A stretch of 64,000 bases of DNA, from assembly GCA_016709545.1 (NCBI GenBank), contig JADJMO010000034.1, positions 16,913 through 80,912 on the forward strand, written 5' to 3'. Both the position numbers and the translations under genes were made by a program. Under the pieces are notes generated by a model that worked only from the letters and a program-made list of their open reading frames with translations, was not told the origin of the DNA and searched no databases. Positions 9,084 to 18,737 of this stretch are shown here, one piece after another. This stretch comes from Myxococcales bacterium (GTDB lineage Bacteria > Myxococcota_A > Polyangia > Polyangiales > JADJMO01). Numbering within the stretch: the stretch's first letter is position 1; each line of letters opens with the position of its first letter.

Positions 9084-10285
9084 TCACTCGTGCCGCAGCG
9101 CCGCGATCGGGTTCAGCCGCGAGGCCTTGCGGGCCGGCAGGAACCCGAACGCCACGCCGACCGTCGCGGAGAACGCGAACGCGATGAGGATGATGTCGGG
9201 CACCACGGTGAACGGCAGCTTCAGCGCGCGCGTGGCCGCGAGCGAGATCCCGAGGCCGAAGAGCACCCCGATGGCCCCGCCGAGCGTCGAGAGCGTGATG
9301 GCCTCGATGAGGAACTGCAGGAGCACCTCGGAGCCGCGCGCCCCGATGGCGAGGCGCAGCCCGATCTCGCGGGTGCGCTCGGTCACCGAGACCAGCATGA
9401 TGTTCATGATCCCGATCCCGCCGACCAGCAGGCTCACCCCGGCGATCGCGCCGAGCAGCGCGGTCAGCGCGCCGGTGACGTTGCCGAGCGTCTTGCTGAT
9501 CTCCTTCATGTCCTGGACCATGAAGTCGTCCTGCTGGGCCGCCGCGAGGTGGCGCCGCTCGCGCATCAGGAGCGAGATCTGCTCCTTGGCCTTGGTGGTC
9601 GCCTTGTCGCTCACCGCGCTCACGAAGATCGTGTTCACGTCGGTGTTGCCGGCGATGCGCCGATGGAACGCGCTCAGCGGCATCACGATGAAGTCGTCCT
9701 GATCGGAGCCGAACGTGGACTGCCCCTTCGAGGACAGCACCCCCACCACCGTGCACGGCACCGCCCCCACCCGCAGCGTGGCGCCGATCGGGTCCTGCGG
9801 CCCGAACAGCTCCTTGCGCACCGTCGCGCCGAGGATGCACACCGGCGTGCCCCCCTGCAGCTGCGCGTCGGAGAAGCTCTGCCCGAGGGCCATCGTGAAC
9901 CCGCGCACCGCGAAGTACTCGTTCGTCGTGCCGGTGACGCCGGTGTTGTAGTTCTTGTTGCCGTAGACCACGAGCGCGCTGCGCCCCGAGGTGGGCGCCA
10001 CCTTGCTCACCGCCGCCACCTCGCGCTCGATCGCGCGGGCGTCGTCGAGCTTGAGCGGTGAGGCCGCCCCGCTGGTCGGTCCGCGCCGCTCCGCGCCCGG
10101 CATCACGATGAGCAGGTTGGTGCCCATGCTGGCGATGTCGGCCGTGATCTTCGCCGTGGCCCCGCGGCCCAGCGTCACCATGGCGATGACCGAGCCGACG
10201 CCGATGACGATGCCGAGCGTGGTCAAGATCGAGCGCATGGTGTTGCGCCGGATCTCCCGGATCGCCATGAGGATGGTCGCCCAGA

Positions 10286-10289
<4 letters not shown>
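9084..10289 (-). CDS. MacB-type ABC transporter permease (FtsX superfamily)
   Basis: 401 residues, GTG start. The N-terminal transmembrane helix (SILTTLGIVIGVGSVIAMVTLG) is followed by a MacB_PCD periplasmic core of about 200 residues, then three C-terminal helices in the FtsX domain, including GIGIMNIMLVSVTERTREIGLRLAIGA, a near-universal MacB signature. It forms the membrane half of a tripartite macrolide-, peptide- or toxin-type efflux pump with the upstream ATPase and membrane-fusion protein. Its start overlaps the ATPase stop (GTGA), so the two are translationally coupled. Confidence 0.92.
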
Positions 10290-11031
<742 letters not shown>

Positions 11032-11035
<4 letters not shown>

Positions 11036-12266
11036 GGCTGCTCCTTCACGTCGACCAGCACCTCGGTGCCGGGCTTCAGATCGCCCGAGACGATCTCGGT
11101 GACGAGGCCGTCGGAGACGCCCGTCTTCACCTCGACGGCGACCGGCGTCTTGCCCGAGAGCACCCACACGCGCTTCTTCGGCTCGCCGACCGTGGCCTTC
11201 TTCTCCTGCGTCGGCGGGCCGGTGGTGGGCGGCGTGAAGCGGAGCGCCGCGTTGGGCACGACGAGCACGTCCTTCCGGGTCTCGGCGACGATGGTGGCGT
11301 TGCAGGTCATGCCCGGGCGGAGCAAACGCTCGGCGTTGTCGACCAGGAGGAGGCCCTGGTAGGTCACCACGTTGGAGGTGGTCTTCGGGTCGTTGCCGAG
11401 GCCTGCACGCTCGAGGGGAACTTGCGCTCGGGGTAGGCCTCGACGGTGAAGAACGCCGTCGCGCCCGGCTGGACACGGCCCACGTCGGCCTCGTCGATGG
11501 CGGCCTTCACCCGCATGCGGGTGAGATCCTCCGCGAGCCGGAACAGCACCGGCGTGGTGAACCCCGCGGTCACCGTCTGCCCGAGCTCGACGAGCCGCGC
11601 GAGGACGACGCCGTCGATCGGCGAGTAGATGGTCGCCTTGTCGAGCCGGGACTTGGCCGACTTGAGCGAGGCGCGCGCCAGTGAGCCGCCCGCCACCGCG
11701 CTCGCGAGCGTGGCGTCGGCGCGCATCTTGTTGGCGTTGGCGCTGTCGAGATCCGACTGACCGAGGAGCCCCTGGGCGTGGAGCTTCTTGCTGCGCTCGA
11801 GCGCGAGGCCCGCCTCGATCAACGTGGCCTTGGCCTGCAGCATCGTGGCGTCGGCGGAGGCGACCTGCGCGACCGCCTGGGAGTGCGCGGCCTGCAGCTG
11901 CTCGGGGTCGATGACCGCGAGGATCTGCCCCTTCTTGACCTTGTCGTTCTCCTTGGCCTTGAGCTCGAGGATCCGCCCCGTGACCTCGGCGCCGACGTCC
12001 ACCGTGGTCACCGCCTCGAGGGTGCCCGTGGCCGTGACGGTCACCTGCACGTCGGCCTTGTGCGCGGGCTCGCTCAGGAACGTGGGGCCCTGCGCCGCCG
12101 CACGGGCGCGGTAGGCCCGGACGCCGAAGACCGCCGCGACGACCAGCAGCGCGGGGACGACGATGCGCAGCACGCGGCCCCACCTCGACCGGCCATGGGC
12201 ACCAATCGTCCGCTTCACGGCGAGGGTCGCGGGGTCGATGGGCTCGGTCTCGGCCATGTCGGACAT
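11032..12266 (-). CDS. HlyD/MacA-type membrane fusion protein (frameshifted)
   Basis: About 411 codons. It has one N-terminal transmembrane helix (RIVVPALLVVAAVFGVRAY), a lipoyl/barrel segment (VTATGTLEAVTTVDVGAEVTG), an alpha-hairpin (about residues 120-200), a second lipoyl half (ATIYSPIDGVVLARLVELGQ) and a beta-barrel. The frame breaks near 11400: the upstream frame reads KFPSSVQA and the continuation GNDPKTTSNVVTYQGLLLVDN is in another frame. Both halves are typical MacA sequence, so one base is probably missing. The start is taken as MSDMAETEP; an ATG 57 bases upstream falls inside the putative operator. First gene of the efflux operon. Confidence 0.85.
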
Positions 12267-12315
12267 GGGATGCCAAATCCACGACAGCGCGGCGATGGCA
12301 GGGGTTGCCAATCTT

Positions 12316-12331
12316 TGTAACATCTGTTACA
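12316..12331. promoter_or_regulatory. Perfect inverted repeat, probable TetR-family operator
   Basis: TGTAACATCTGTTACA has 6-base arms (TGTAAC / GTTACA) with a 4-base spacer. It lies in the 85-base gap between the start of the efflux operon (leftwards) and that of the saccharopine-dehydrogenase-like operon (rightwards). AT-rich palindromes of this type, built on GTTACA, are common TetR-family sites. A TetR-family gene is the last gene of the rightward operon. Binding is inferred from symmetry and position only. Confidence 0.55.
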
Positions 12332-12351
12332 TGTCCGGGCGGAGGTGCTCG

Positions 12352-13602
12352 ATGGCCAGAGTGGTGGTGCTGGGTGGTGGGGGTGGGATCGGTCGCGTCG
12401 CGGCGCGCGCGCTCGCTTGCGTCGAGGGCGACACGAGCCAGATCTTCGACGAGATCGTCGTCGCCGATCTGCGGCTCGACGTGGCCGAGCAGGTCGTGCG
12501 CGATCTCGGCTCGCCCCGCGCACGCGCCATCCAGGTCGACGCGACCTCGCCGGCCTCGCTCGCCGCCGCGCTCGCGGGCGCCCGCGTCGCGATCGGCTGC
12601 ATCGGCCCGTTCTATCGCTTCGGTCTCCCAGTGCTCGAAGCCGCCATCGCGGCGAGGGTCGACTACGTCGACGTGTGCGACGACCTCGCGCCCACCCGGC
12701 AGATGCTCGAGCTCGACGGACGCGCGCGCGAAGCAGGCATCACCGCCATCGTCGGCATGGGCAACAGCCCGGGCCTCGCCAACGTGTTCGTGCGCCTGTG
12801 CGCCGACCAGCTCCTCGACGCGGTGAAATCAGTGGACATCTACCACGTGCACGGCGGCGAGCCCGAAGAGGGCCCGGCCGTGCTGAAGCACCGCATCCAC
12901 GCGATGACCAACGACGTCCCGCTGTTCCTCGACGGCAAGATGACGAGCGTGCGTCAGCTCGACGCCTCGGGAGAGGCCCACGTCCACGAGGAGGACTTCC
13001 GCGGCGTCGGTCGCATGCCGGTCTACCCTTACCCGCACCCCGAGACCATCACGCTGCCGCAGCACATCCCGGGCCTCGAGCGCGCGACCAACATGGGCGT
13101 GGTCTACCCGCTCTCGTACTTCCACCTCACGCAGGCGATGGTCCGCGCCGGCGCGGCCTCCGAGGTCCCGCTGCGCGTGCACGACCACGACGTGGTACCG
13201 CTCGAGTTCATGGTGGCCCACGTCCTCCGCGAGCGGCCGCGTCTCTTGCGAGAGGCGGGCGTCACCGGGCCGGGCGGCTGCCTCAAGGTCGTCGTGGGCG
13301 GGCTCCGTCGCGGAGAGGCCACGCGCTACGAGCTCTCCGTCGCCTCGAAGGGCGCGGGCGCGGGCGAGGGCACGGGCATCCCCGCCGCTGTCGGTGCGCT
13401 GCTCGCGCGGCGGGGCGCGGTGAAGGGCAAGGGCGTGCTCCCCCCCGAGGCCGCGGTCGAGCCGCTCGACGTGCTGGGGGTCGCGATGCAGATCGTCGAC
13501 CGGCTCGGCGTCGGCGGCGGCGACACGCTCGTCGTCGAGAAGATCGACGCCCGCGGCGAGCGGACCGTCGTACCCATCGGCTTCACGTCGAGAGCGTCCT
13601 GA
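12352..13602 (+). CDS. Saccharopine dehydrogenase-like NAD(P)-binding protein
   Basis: 416 residues from ATG 12352, with GGAGG 6 bases upstream; another ATG at 12331 is less likely because it has no such site. The Rossmann start VVVLGGGGGIGRVAARAL and the following AIGCIGPFYRFGLPVLEAAIAARVDYVD segment fit the saccharopine dehydrogenase/homospermidine synthase superfamily, which binds NAD(P). The C-terminal half (HAMTNDVPLFLDGK, YPHPETITLPQHIPG) is of the type seen in enzymes annotated as saccharopine dehydrogenase family with unknown substrate. The stop abuts the GTG of the FGGY kinase, so they are coupled. It is divergent from the efflux operon across the inverted repeat. Confidence 0.82.
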   Translation: MARVVVLGGGGGIGRVAARALACVEGDTSQIFDEIVVADLRLDVAEQVVRDLGSPRARAIQVDATSPASLAAALAGARVAIGCIGPFYRFGLPVLEAAIAARVDYVDVCDDLAPTRQMLELDGRAREAGITAIVGMGNSPGLANVFVRLCADQLLDAVKSVDIYHVHGGEPEEGPAVLKHRIHAMTNDVPLFLDGKMTSVRQLDASGEAHVHEEDFRGVGRMPVYPYPHPETITLPQHIPGLERATNMGVVYPLSYFHLTQAMVRAGAASEVPLRVHDHDVVPLEFMVAHVLRERPRLLREAGVTGPGGCLKVVVGGLRRGEATRYELSVASKGAGAGEGTGIPAAVGALLARRGAVKGKGVLPPEAAVEPLDVLGVAMQIVDRLGVGGGDTLVVEKIDARGERTVVPIGFTSRAS

Positions 13603-15093
13603 GTGCGGCTGTTCGTCGGCCACGACGTCGGGACGAGCGGCACCAAGTCGGTGCTGCTCGACGAGACCGGGCGGGTGCGCGCGACGGCCCTGGCGCCGCA
13701 CGAGCTCTCGCTGCCGGCGCCGGGCCTCGCCGAGCAGGATCCGGAGGAGTGGCTCCGCGCCGCGGGCGAGACCACGCGGGCGCTGCTCGCGGAGGCGGGC
13801 GCGCGCCCGGAGCAGGTGGCCGGGGTCGCGTTCGCCGGGCAGATGCTCACCCTCGTGCCGCTCGACGGGGAGGGCCGCGCGACCCGGCGCGCGATCGCGG
13901 GGATGGACGACCGCGCCGAGGTCGAGGCCCGGCGCATCGTGCGTCGCTTCGGGGGCGAACGCGTGCTCCGCTTCCTCGCGGGGGCCACGCCGACGGGCAA
14001 GGACCTCGTCGCCAAGGTCGCGTGGCTCCGCGACCACGAACCGAGCACCTTCGCGCGCACGCGCTGGCTCGGCGACGCCACGAGCTTCCTCGTCGCCCGC
14101 ACCACCGGTCGGATCGGCCTCGACCCGACGGCCGCGACGGCCACCGGTCTGCTCGATCTACGCACCCGCGAGGTGACGCGGGTGCTCGCGCGCCTCGCTG
14201 GCTTCCCGCTCGAGTGGATGCCCGCGATCACGCCGAGCACGCGGGTCGCGGGCGCGCTCCACGCCGCCGGCGCCGCCGCGCTCGGGCTCCCGATCGGGAC
14301 CAAGGTGGCCACGGGGCTCGCGGACATCCCGGCGATGGCGCTCGGCACGGGCGCGACGCGGGCGGGCGACACGCACCTCTACCTCGGCACCTCGGCGTGG
14401 GTCGCGCGCACGACGCGCGATCCAGCGCCCATCCCCGCGATCGGCGTGGCCGCGATCCCCTCCGGCGACGTCGCCGGCTGCCTCGCGGTCGGCGAGGCGG
14501 AGGCCGCGGGCGCGAGCCGCGCGTGGGCCGAGAGGCTGCTCGGCGTCTCGCCGCTCGCGTTCGACGAGCTCGCGGCGACCTCGGCCGCGGGCGCGCGTGG
14601 CCTTCTCTTCGCGCCGTGGCTCTACGGCGAGCGCGCCCCGTTCCCCGACGCCACGCTGCGCGGCGGCTTCGTGAACCTGGCGCTCGAGCACGCGCCGGCC
14701 GATCTCGCGCGCGCGGTGCTCGAAGGGGTCGCGCTCAACCTGCGCTGCATCCTCGAGGCCATCGAGCCCGCGCCGGCCGTGGCGACCTTGCCGGTCGCCG
14801 GGGGGGGCGCCCAGAGCGACCTGTGGCTGCAGATCGTGGCCGACGTCACCGGGCGTCGACTCGGGCGCATCGCCCGCCCGCGGTTCGCCGGTGCGAGGGG
14901 CGCCGCGCTCGTGGCCGCAGTGGCCACCTCGGTGGTGCCCTCGGTCTCCCACCTCGCGGCGCTGGTCGAGGTGGAGCGCGAGTTCGTTCCCCGGAGCGAG
15001 CACCGCTCGATCTACGATGCCTCGGTGCGCGCCCTCCGCTCCCTCCCTGGCCCGCTCTCCCAGGCCGGCGCGCTCCTCCGGGGCCGCACCTGA
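13603..15093 (+). CDS. FGGY-family carbohydrate kinase (xylulokinase-like)
   Basis: 496 residues, GTG start directly after the preceding stop. The N-terminal phosphate-1 motif is GHDVGTSGTKSVLLD, the substrate-binding side includes VAFAGQM and DDRAEVEARRI, and the C-terminal FGGY signature region reads LPVAGGGAQSDLWLQIVADVTGR. Overall it is nearest to xylulokinases, which phosphorylate a ketopentose with ATP. The substrate cannot be fixed because no isomerase or transporter is nearby. It is the middle gene of a three-gene unit with the dehydrogenase and the TetR regulator. Confidence 0.85.
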   Translation: MRLFVGHDVGTSGTKSVLLDETGRVRATALAPHELSLPAPGLAEQDPEEWLRAAGETTRALLAEAGARPEQVAGVAFAGQMLTLVPLDGEGRATRRAIAGMDDRAEVEARRIVRRFGGERVLRFLAGATPTGKDLVAKVAWLRDHEPSTFARTRWLGDATSFLVARTTGRIGLDPTAATATGLLDLRTREVTRVLARLAGFPLEWMPAITPSTRVAGALHAAGAAALGLPIGTKVATGLADIPAMALGTGATRAGDTHLYLGTSAWVARTTRDPAPIPAIGVAAIPSGDVAGCLAVGEAEAAGASRAWAERLLGVSPLAFDELAATSAAGARGLLFAPWLYGERAPFPDATLRGGFVNLALEHAPADLARAVLEGVALNLRCILEAIEPAPAVATLPVAGGGAQSDLWLQIVADVTGRRLGRIARPRFAGARGAALVAAVATSVVPSVSHLAALVEVEREFVPRSEHRSIYDASVRALRSLPGPLSQAGALLRGRT

Positions 15094-15107
15094 CCACGAC
15101 CCGGCGA

Positions 15108-15707
15108 GTGCCGGTGCGGACCGAGCGCGCCGAGGAGCGCAAGCGCTCGGTGCTCGAGGCCACGCTGCGCCTCCTCGCGCGCGAGGGGCCGCGCGCGGTC
15201 ACCCACCGGGCGGTCGCCGCCGAAGCGGGCACGTCGCTGCGCGCCACGACCTACTACTTCGACTCCCGAGCCGCGCTGCTGCGCGAGGCGCTCCTCCATT
15301 ACGCCACCACCTCGATGGAGCGGTTCGCCCGCGTCATCGCCACCCCGTCCGACGCGCCGCGCGAGCCGCTCGACGAGGCCGCCGATCGCCTGGCCGCGGT
15401 GGTGATGAGCGACCTCGAGGAGGACCGGGTGGGGCTCGTGGCGGAGCTCGAGCTGTGCCTCGAGATCGGGCGCGACCCGGAGCTCGAAGGCACCTACGCG
15501 ACCTGGGAGCGCGGGCTGCTCGAGGCGCTCGAGGCCTACGCCACCGTCCTCGGCACGCGGGCACCAGAGCGCGACGCGCGGCTCGTGCTCGCGACGCTGC
15601 GGGGTCTCGAGATCGAGGCGCTGGTGCGTCCCTCGCGCGCTCCGTCGCGGGCCGATCTCCGGGCTACCTTTCGCGCGCTGCTCGGCTCACTCCGCGCCGA
15701 CGGGTGA
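15108..15707 (+). CDS. TetR/AcrR-family transcriptional regulator
   Basis: About 199 residues from GTG 15108 (a second GTG lies at 15114). The N-terminal helix-turn-helix reads ERKRSVLEATLRLLAREG followed by VTHRAVAAEAGTSLRATTYYFDSRAALLREAL, the standard TetR recognition region with Tyr-Tyr-Phe. The ligand-binding half is helical and Glu/Leu-rich. It lies 14 bases after the FGGY kinase and is the obvious candidate to bind the inverted repeat at 12316, giving autoregulation and control of the divergent efflux pump. Its 3' end overlaps the end of the convergent ketosynthase gene by about 20 bases. Confidence 0.85.
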   Translation: MPVRTERAEERKRSVLEATLRLLAREGPRAVTHRAVAAEAGTSLRATTYYFDSRAALLREALLHYATTSMERFARVIATPSDAPREPLDEAADRLAAVVMSDLEEDRVGLVAELELCLEIGRDPELEGTYATWERGLLEALEAYATVLGTRAPERDARLVLATLRGLEIEALVRPSRAPSRADLRATFRALLGSLRADG

Positions 15708-16786
15708 CGGACCGAGCGCTGACGGACCGAGCCCCACCTCTCCCCAGCGGAGGACCACGGCTGCGGCGCTGGCGACGCTGCCGACCGAGTACGCCATCAC
15801 GAGGTCGCCGCGACGCAGGCGCCCTCGCTCGCCGCGAGGTGCAGCGCCGTCGGCCAGAGCGCCGGACCGACGTTGGCGTAGCGCGGGTAGGTGTCGACGA
15901 CGCGCTCGCGCGGAACGCCGAGCTTCCTCGCGAAGAACGAGGCGAACCACGCGGTCGGCGAGTTGCAGACGAACACCGCGACGTCCGAGAGCGAGACCCC
16001 CGCCGCGCGGGCGGCGCCCCGGCAGCACTCGTCGACGGTCTTCTCCGCGGAGTCACGCAGCGCCTCGCGCGCCGCCGGGAAGGTCTGCATCCGCATCACG
16101 GGGCGCCCCTCCTCGACGGCCAGCGCGTAGGCGAGCGCGTCGCACGTCTCGGCGGTGTGCACGTTGTGGAACCCGAGGAGGCCCGCGTCGTCGGTGCTCC
16201 GTTCGAGCACGAACGCCGCGGCTGCGTCGCCGATGGTGAACGACAGCGAGTCGTCGGGGCGCGTGACCCGCGAGTACACGCAGCTCGTGACCACGAGCAC
16301 GCGCGCATAGCGCCCGGCCACGAGGAGGGCGCTCGCCACGTCGAGCCCCACGAGCGCGCTCGAGCACGCGCTCTCCACGTTGAACGCCGCGCCGCCGAGG
16401 CCGAGCGCCCGGGCGAGGTAGGCCGCGTTCCCGATCCCCGGCTGGTCGGAGGGGAACGCGCAGGAGATCAGGAGGTCGACGTCGGCGGCGACGAGGCCCG
16501 CCGCGGCGAGCGCGGCGCGAGCACTCGGCAGCTCGATCGCGCTCGCGGGCTCGTCGGGGCGGAGCACGCGTCGCTCGACGGTCCCGCGGAACGGGTCGTC
16601 GAGGTAGGGCAGCATCTCTTGCTCGAAGATCGTCAGCGTCCCGGCGCGCTCGACGCTGAACACCCGGCCGAGGGCCCGCTGCTCACGGGTCGCGAGCAAT
16701 CCAGGGTGGTGGGTCTTCCAGAAATCGTTGGTGCGAACGGTCTCGGGTACGGCGATCGCGAGGGAACGAAGGTTCGCGCGAGGCAT
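15687..16786 (-). CDS. Ketosynthase III (FabH-like) with altered active site, frameshifted
   Basis: About 366 codons. The acylated Cys lies in NVESACSSALVGLD and the conserved Asn in YANVGPA. At the position of the usual His (HQAN in FabH) the sequence is VFVCNSPTAWF, so by eye His appears replaced by Asn. The frame breaks near 15820: HLAASEG continues in another frame as RLRRGDLVMAYSVGSVASAAAVVLRW, the normal thiolase-fold C-terminus, so one base is probably missing. The protein resembles KAS III enzymes of secondary metabolism that prime or acylate, more than housekeeping FabH. No acyl carrier protein or PKS is adjacent. Confidence 0.75.
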
Positions 16787-16806
16787 CCGCGCCTAGACAA
16801 GCACGG

Positions 16807-16888
16807 TTTGGGGGGGCCCGGGGGGGGGGGGGGGGGGGGCGGGGGGGGGGGGGGAACGGGGGGGGGGGGAAAAGGGGGGAAAGCAAAT
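16807..16888. repeat. Poly-G low-complexity tract
   Basis: About 80 bases consist almost only of G with short C, AAC and AAAA interruptions, including runs of about 14 to 20 G. It lies in the non-coding gap between the ketosynthase and sensor-kinase genes, which holds no gene. Such a tract could form a G-quadruplex, but runs this long are also a known failure mode of sequencing chemistry and of assemblies at hard templates. Confidence 0.7.
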
Positions 16889-17075
16889 CCGGACGATTCC
16901 TGGCCACTCTGCCCATGTCCACATCGGCGCCCTCCTCCTACGCCGGCCCCAGGGGTTGGCTCTGCGGCACGGGGATGCGTCCGGGACGGGGTTCGCTCCG
17001 CTCGCGCCGTGTTCAACTGGGGCTCGAGCCTTAACCTTTGTCACCGATGGGTCGCTGATCACGGAAGGTAGTCGC

Positions 17076-18737
17076 GTGAACCAAGACGCCGATCTGAACG
17101 CCAGGATCGCGCAACCCCTCGCTCGGTGGATCCTCGAGACGAAGGGCGAAGCCGCGCTCGCGTCCATGACCAACGCGGCGGGCCTCCAGCCTCTCGATCT
17201 CGACGGGCGCAGCCGCTGGATCTCCCTCGAGCAGCTCGAGTCGATCCTCTCGCACGCGCGCGCCCACTGCACCGACGACGCCGAGTTCCGCCGCGCGTGC
17301 GCCTACAAGCTGCTCGAGTCCTACGGCGCGATGCGCTTCATGCTGTGGGCCACCTCGCCCCAGCGCGTCTTCGAGATGGCCGCCAAGACGATGCACCTCG
17401 TCTCCACAGTGAGCCGCTGCGAGGTGCTCGAGTCGCACCGCAACGTGTTCGTGGGCCGCTACGTGAGCAGCAAGCCGGAGGGACGGCTCGTCTGCCTCTC
17501 GCGCCAGGCGCAGATGGCGGCCATGCCGACCATCTGGGGCCTGCCCCCGGCGCGGCTGATCGAGCAGGGTTGCCAGGCGAACGGCGACGGCGCCTGCGTC
17601 TACCGGCTCGAGTGGCTCGAGTCGCGACGCTGGATGCCGAGCGCGCTCGGCCTCGCGATCGGCGCAGCGCCGCTCGTCGCGCTCCACCCTGGCAACGCCG
17701 CCGCGCTCGGCCTCGCGTGCCTGCCCGTCATCGGCGCGCTGCTCGGCTACGTGTACGAGCTCCGGCGCACGAGCCGCAAGAACCTGGACACCTCGGGCCA
17801 GCTCAACGAGGCGCTGGCCGAGGTCATCCGCGACGACGGAGAGGCGCGGCGCGAGCTGCTCGATCTCCACCAGCGCCAGCGCGAGTGGGTGCGGGTCATC
17901 GAGGAGCAGGTCGGCGAGCGCACCCAGACGCTGCAGGACGTGGTCGATCGGGTCAAGCAGCTGCAGGCCAACCGCACCTCGACGCTGCTCGGGTTCTCCC
18001 ACGACCTGCGCAACCCGCTGTTCACCCTGCGGGCGAGCGCCGACTTCCTCGAGGGGCTCGAGCTCGAGGACGAGGACGCTCGGCACGCGGTCGACGACCT
18101 GCTCGGCGCGATCGAGCAGACCGAGACCCTCATGCGGGAGCTCATGACCGTGGCGCGCTCCGACACCGCCCTCGTCCGCGTCACGCCGCAGGAGCTCGAC
18201 GTCGTGCCGCTCGTCGATCGCCTGCGGCGCCGGCTCCGCGCGCTGGTGCACGGCCGCGAGATCCGCGTGAGCGTGTTCAGCACCCGCGAGGCGCCCGACC
18301 ACATCGAGACCGACCCGCTCATCTTCGACCGGGTGATCGACAACCTGCTCACCAACGCCGCCAAGTACACCGAGCGCGGGAGCATCGTCGTCGAGATCGG
18401 CGGCATCCCCGGCTTCCTGAGCCTGAAGGTGTCCGACACGGGCCGGGGCATGGCCCACGAGACCATCGAGCGCATCTTCCACCCCGGCGGCTCCGACAAG
18501 AGCACCCGCGCGCCCGAGAGCTACGGCGTCGGGCTCAGCGTCGTGGTGCGTCTCCTCGCCCAGGTGGGCGGCAAGCTCGACGTGATGAGCAAGCCCGGTT
18601 CGGGCACCACGTTCTGGGTGCACCTCCCGGTCGCGCTGCCCGATCCGGCCAAGCAACCGCAACCGACGGTCATCTCCGATGCGTCGGCCCGCCTGGTCGA
18701 GCGCGTGGTGACCATCCGCAGAGTGGAGAGTGCATGA
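17076..18737 (+). CDS. Membrane-linked sensor histidine kinase with N-terminal V4R-like domain
   Basis: 553 residues from GTG 17076 with GGAAGG upstream. Residues 1-185 form a soluble input domain ending in GCQANGDGACVYRLEW, which resembles V4R/heme-NO-type small-molecule sensor domains. Two hydrophobic helices follow (about 190-235), then a coiled coil, the H-box LLGFSHDLRNPLFTLRA with the phospho-acceptor His, and a HATPase_c domain with DNLLTNAAKYTE (N box), VSDTGRGM (G1) and YGVGLSVVVRLL (G2). The stop overlaps the ATG of the next gene, an acetolactate-synthase-like enzyme. No response regulator is directly downstream; one lies on the opposite strand beyond that gene. Confidence 0.85.
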   Translation: MNQDADLNARIAQPLARWILETKGEAALASMTNAAGLQPLDLDGRSRWISLEQLESILSHARAHCTDDAEFRRACAYKLLESYGAMRFMLWATSPQRVFEMAAKTMHLVSTVSRCEVLESHRNVFVGRYVSSKPEGRLVCLSRQAQMAAMPTIWGLPPARLIEQGCQANGDGACVYRLEWLESRRWMPSALGLAIGAAPLVALHPGNAAALGLACLPVIGALLGYVYELRRTSRKNLDTSGQLNEALAEVIRDDGEARRELLDLHQRQREWVRVIEEQVGERTQTLQDVVDRVKQLQANRTSTLLGFSHDLRNPLFTLRASADFLEGLELEDEDARHAVDDLLGAIEQTETLMRELMTVARSDTALVRVTPQELDVVPLVDRLRRRLRALVHGREIRVSVFSTREAPDHIETDPLIFDRVIDNLLTNAAKYTERGSIVVEIGGIPGFLSLKVSDTGRGMAHETIERIFHPGGSDKSTRAPESYGVGLSVVVRLLAQVGGKLDVMSKPGSGTTFWVHLPVALPDPAKQPQPTVISDASARLVERVVTIRRVESA

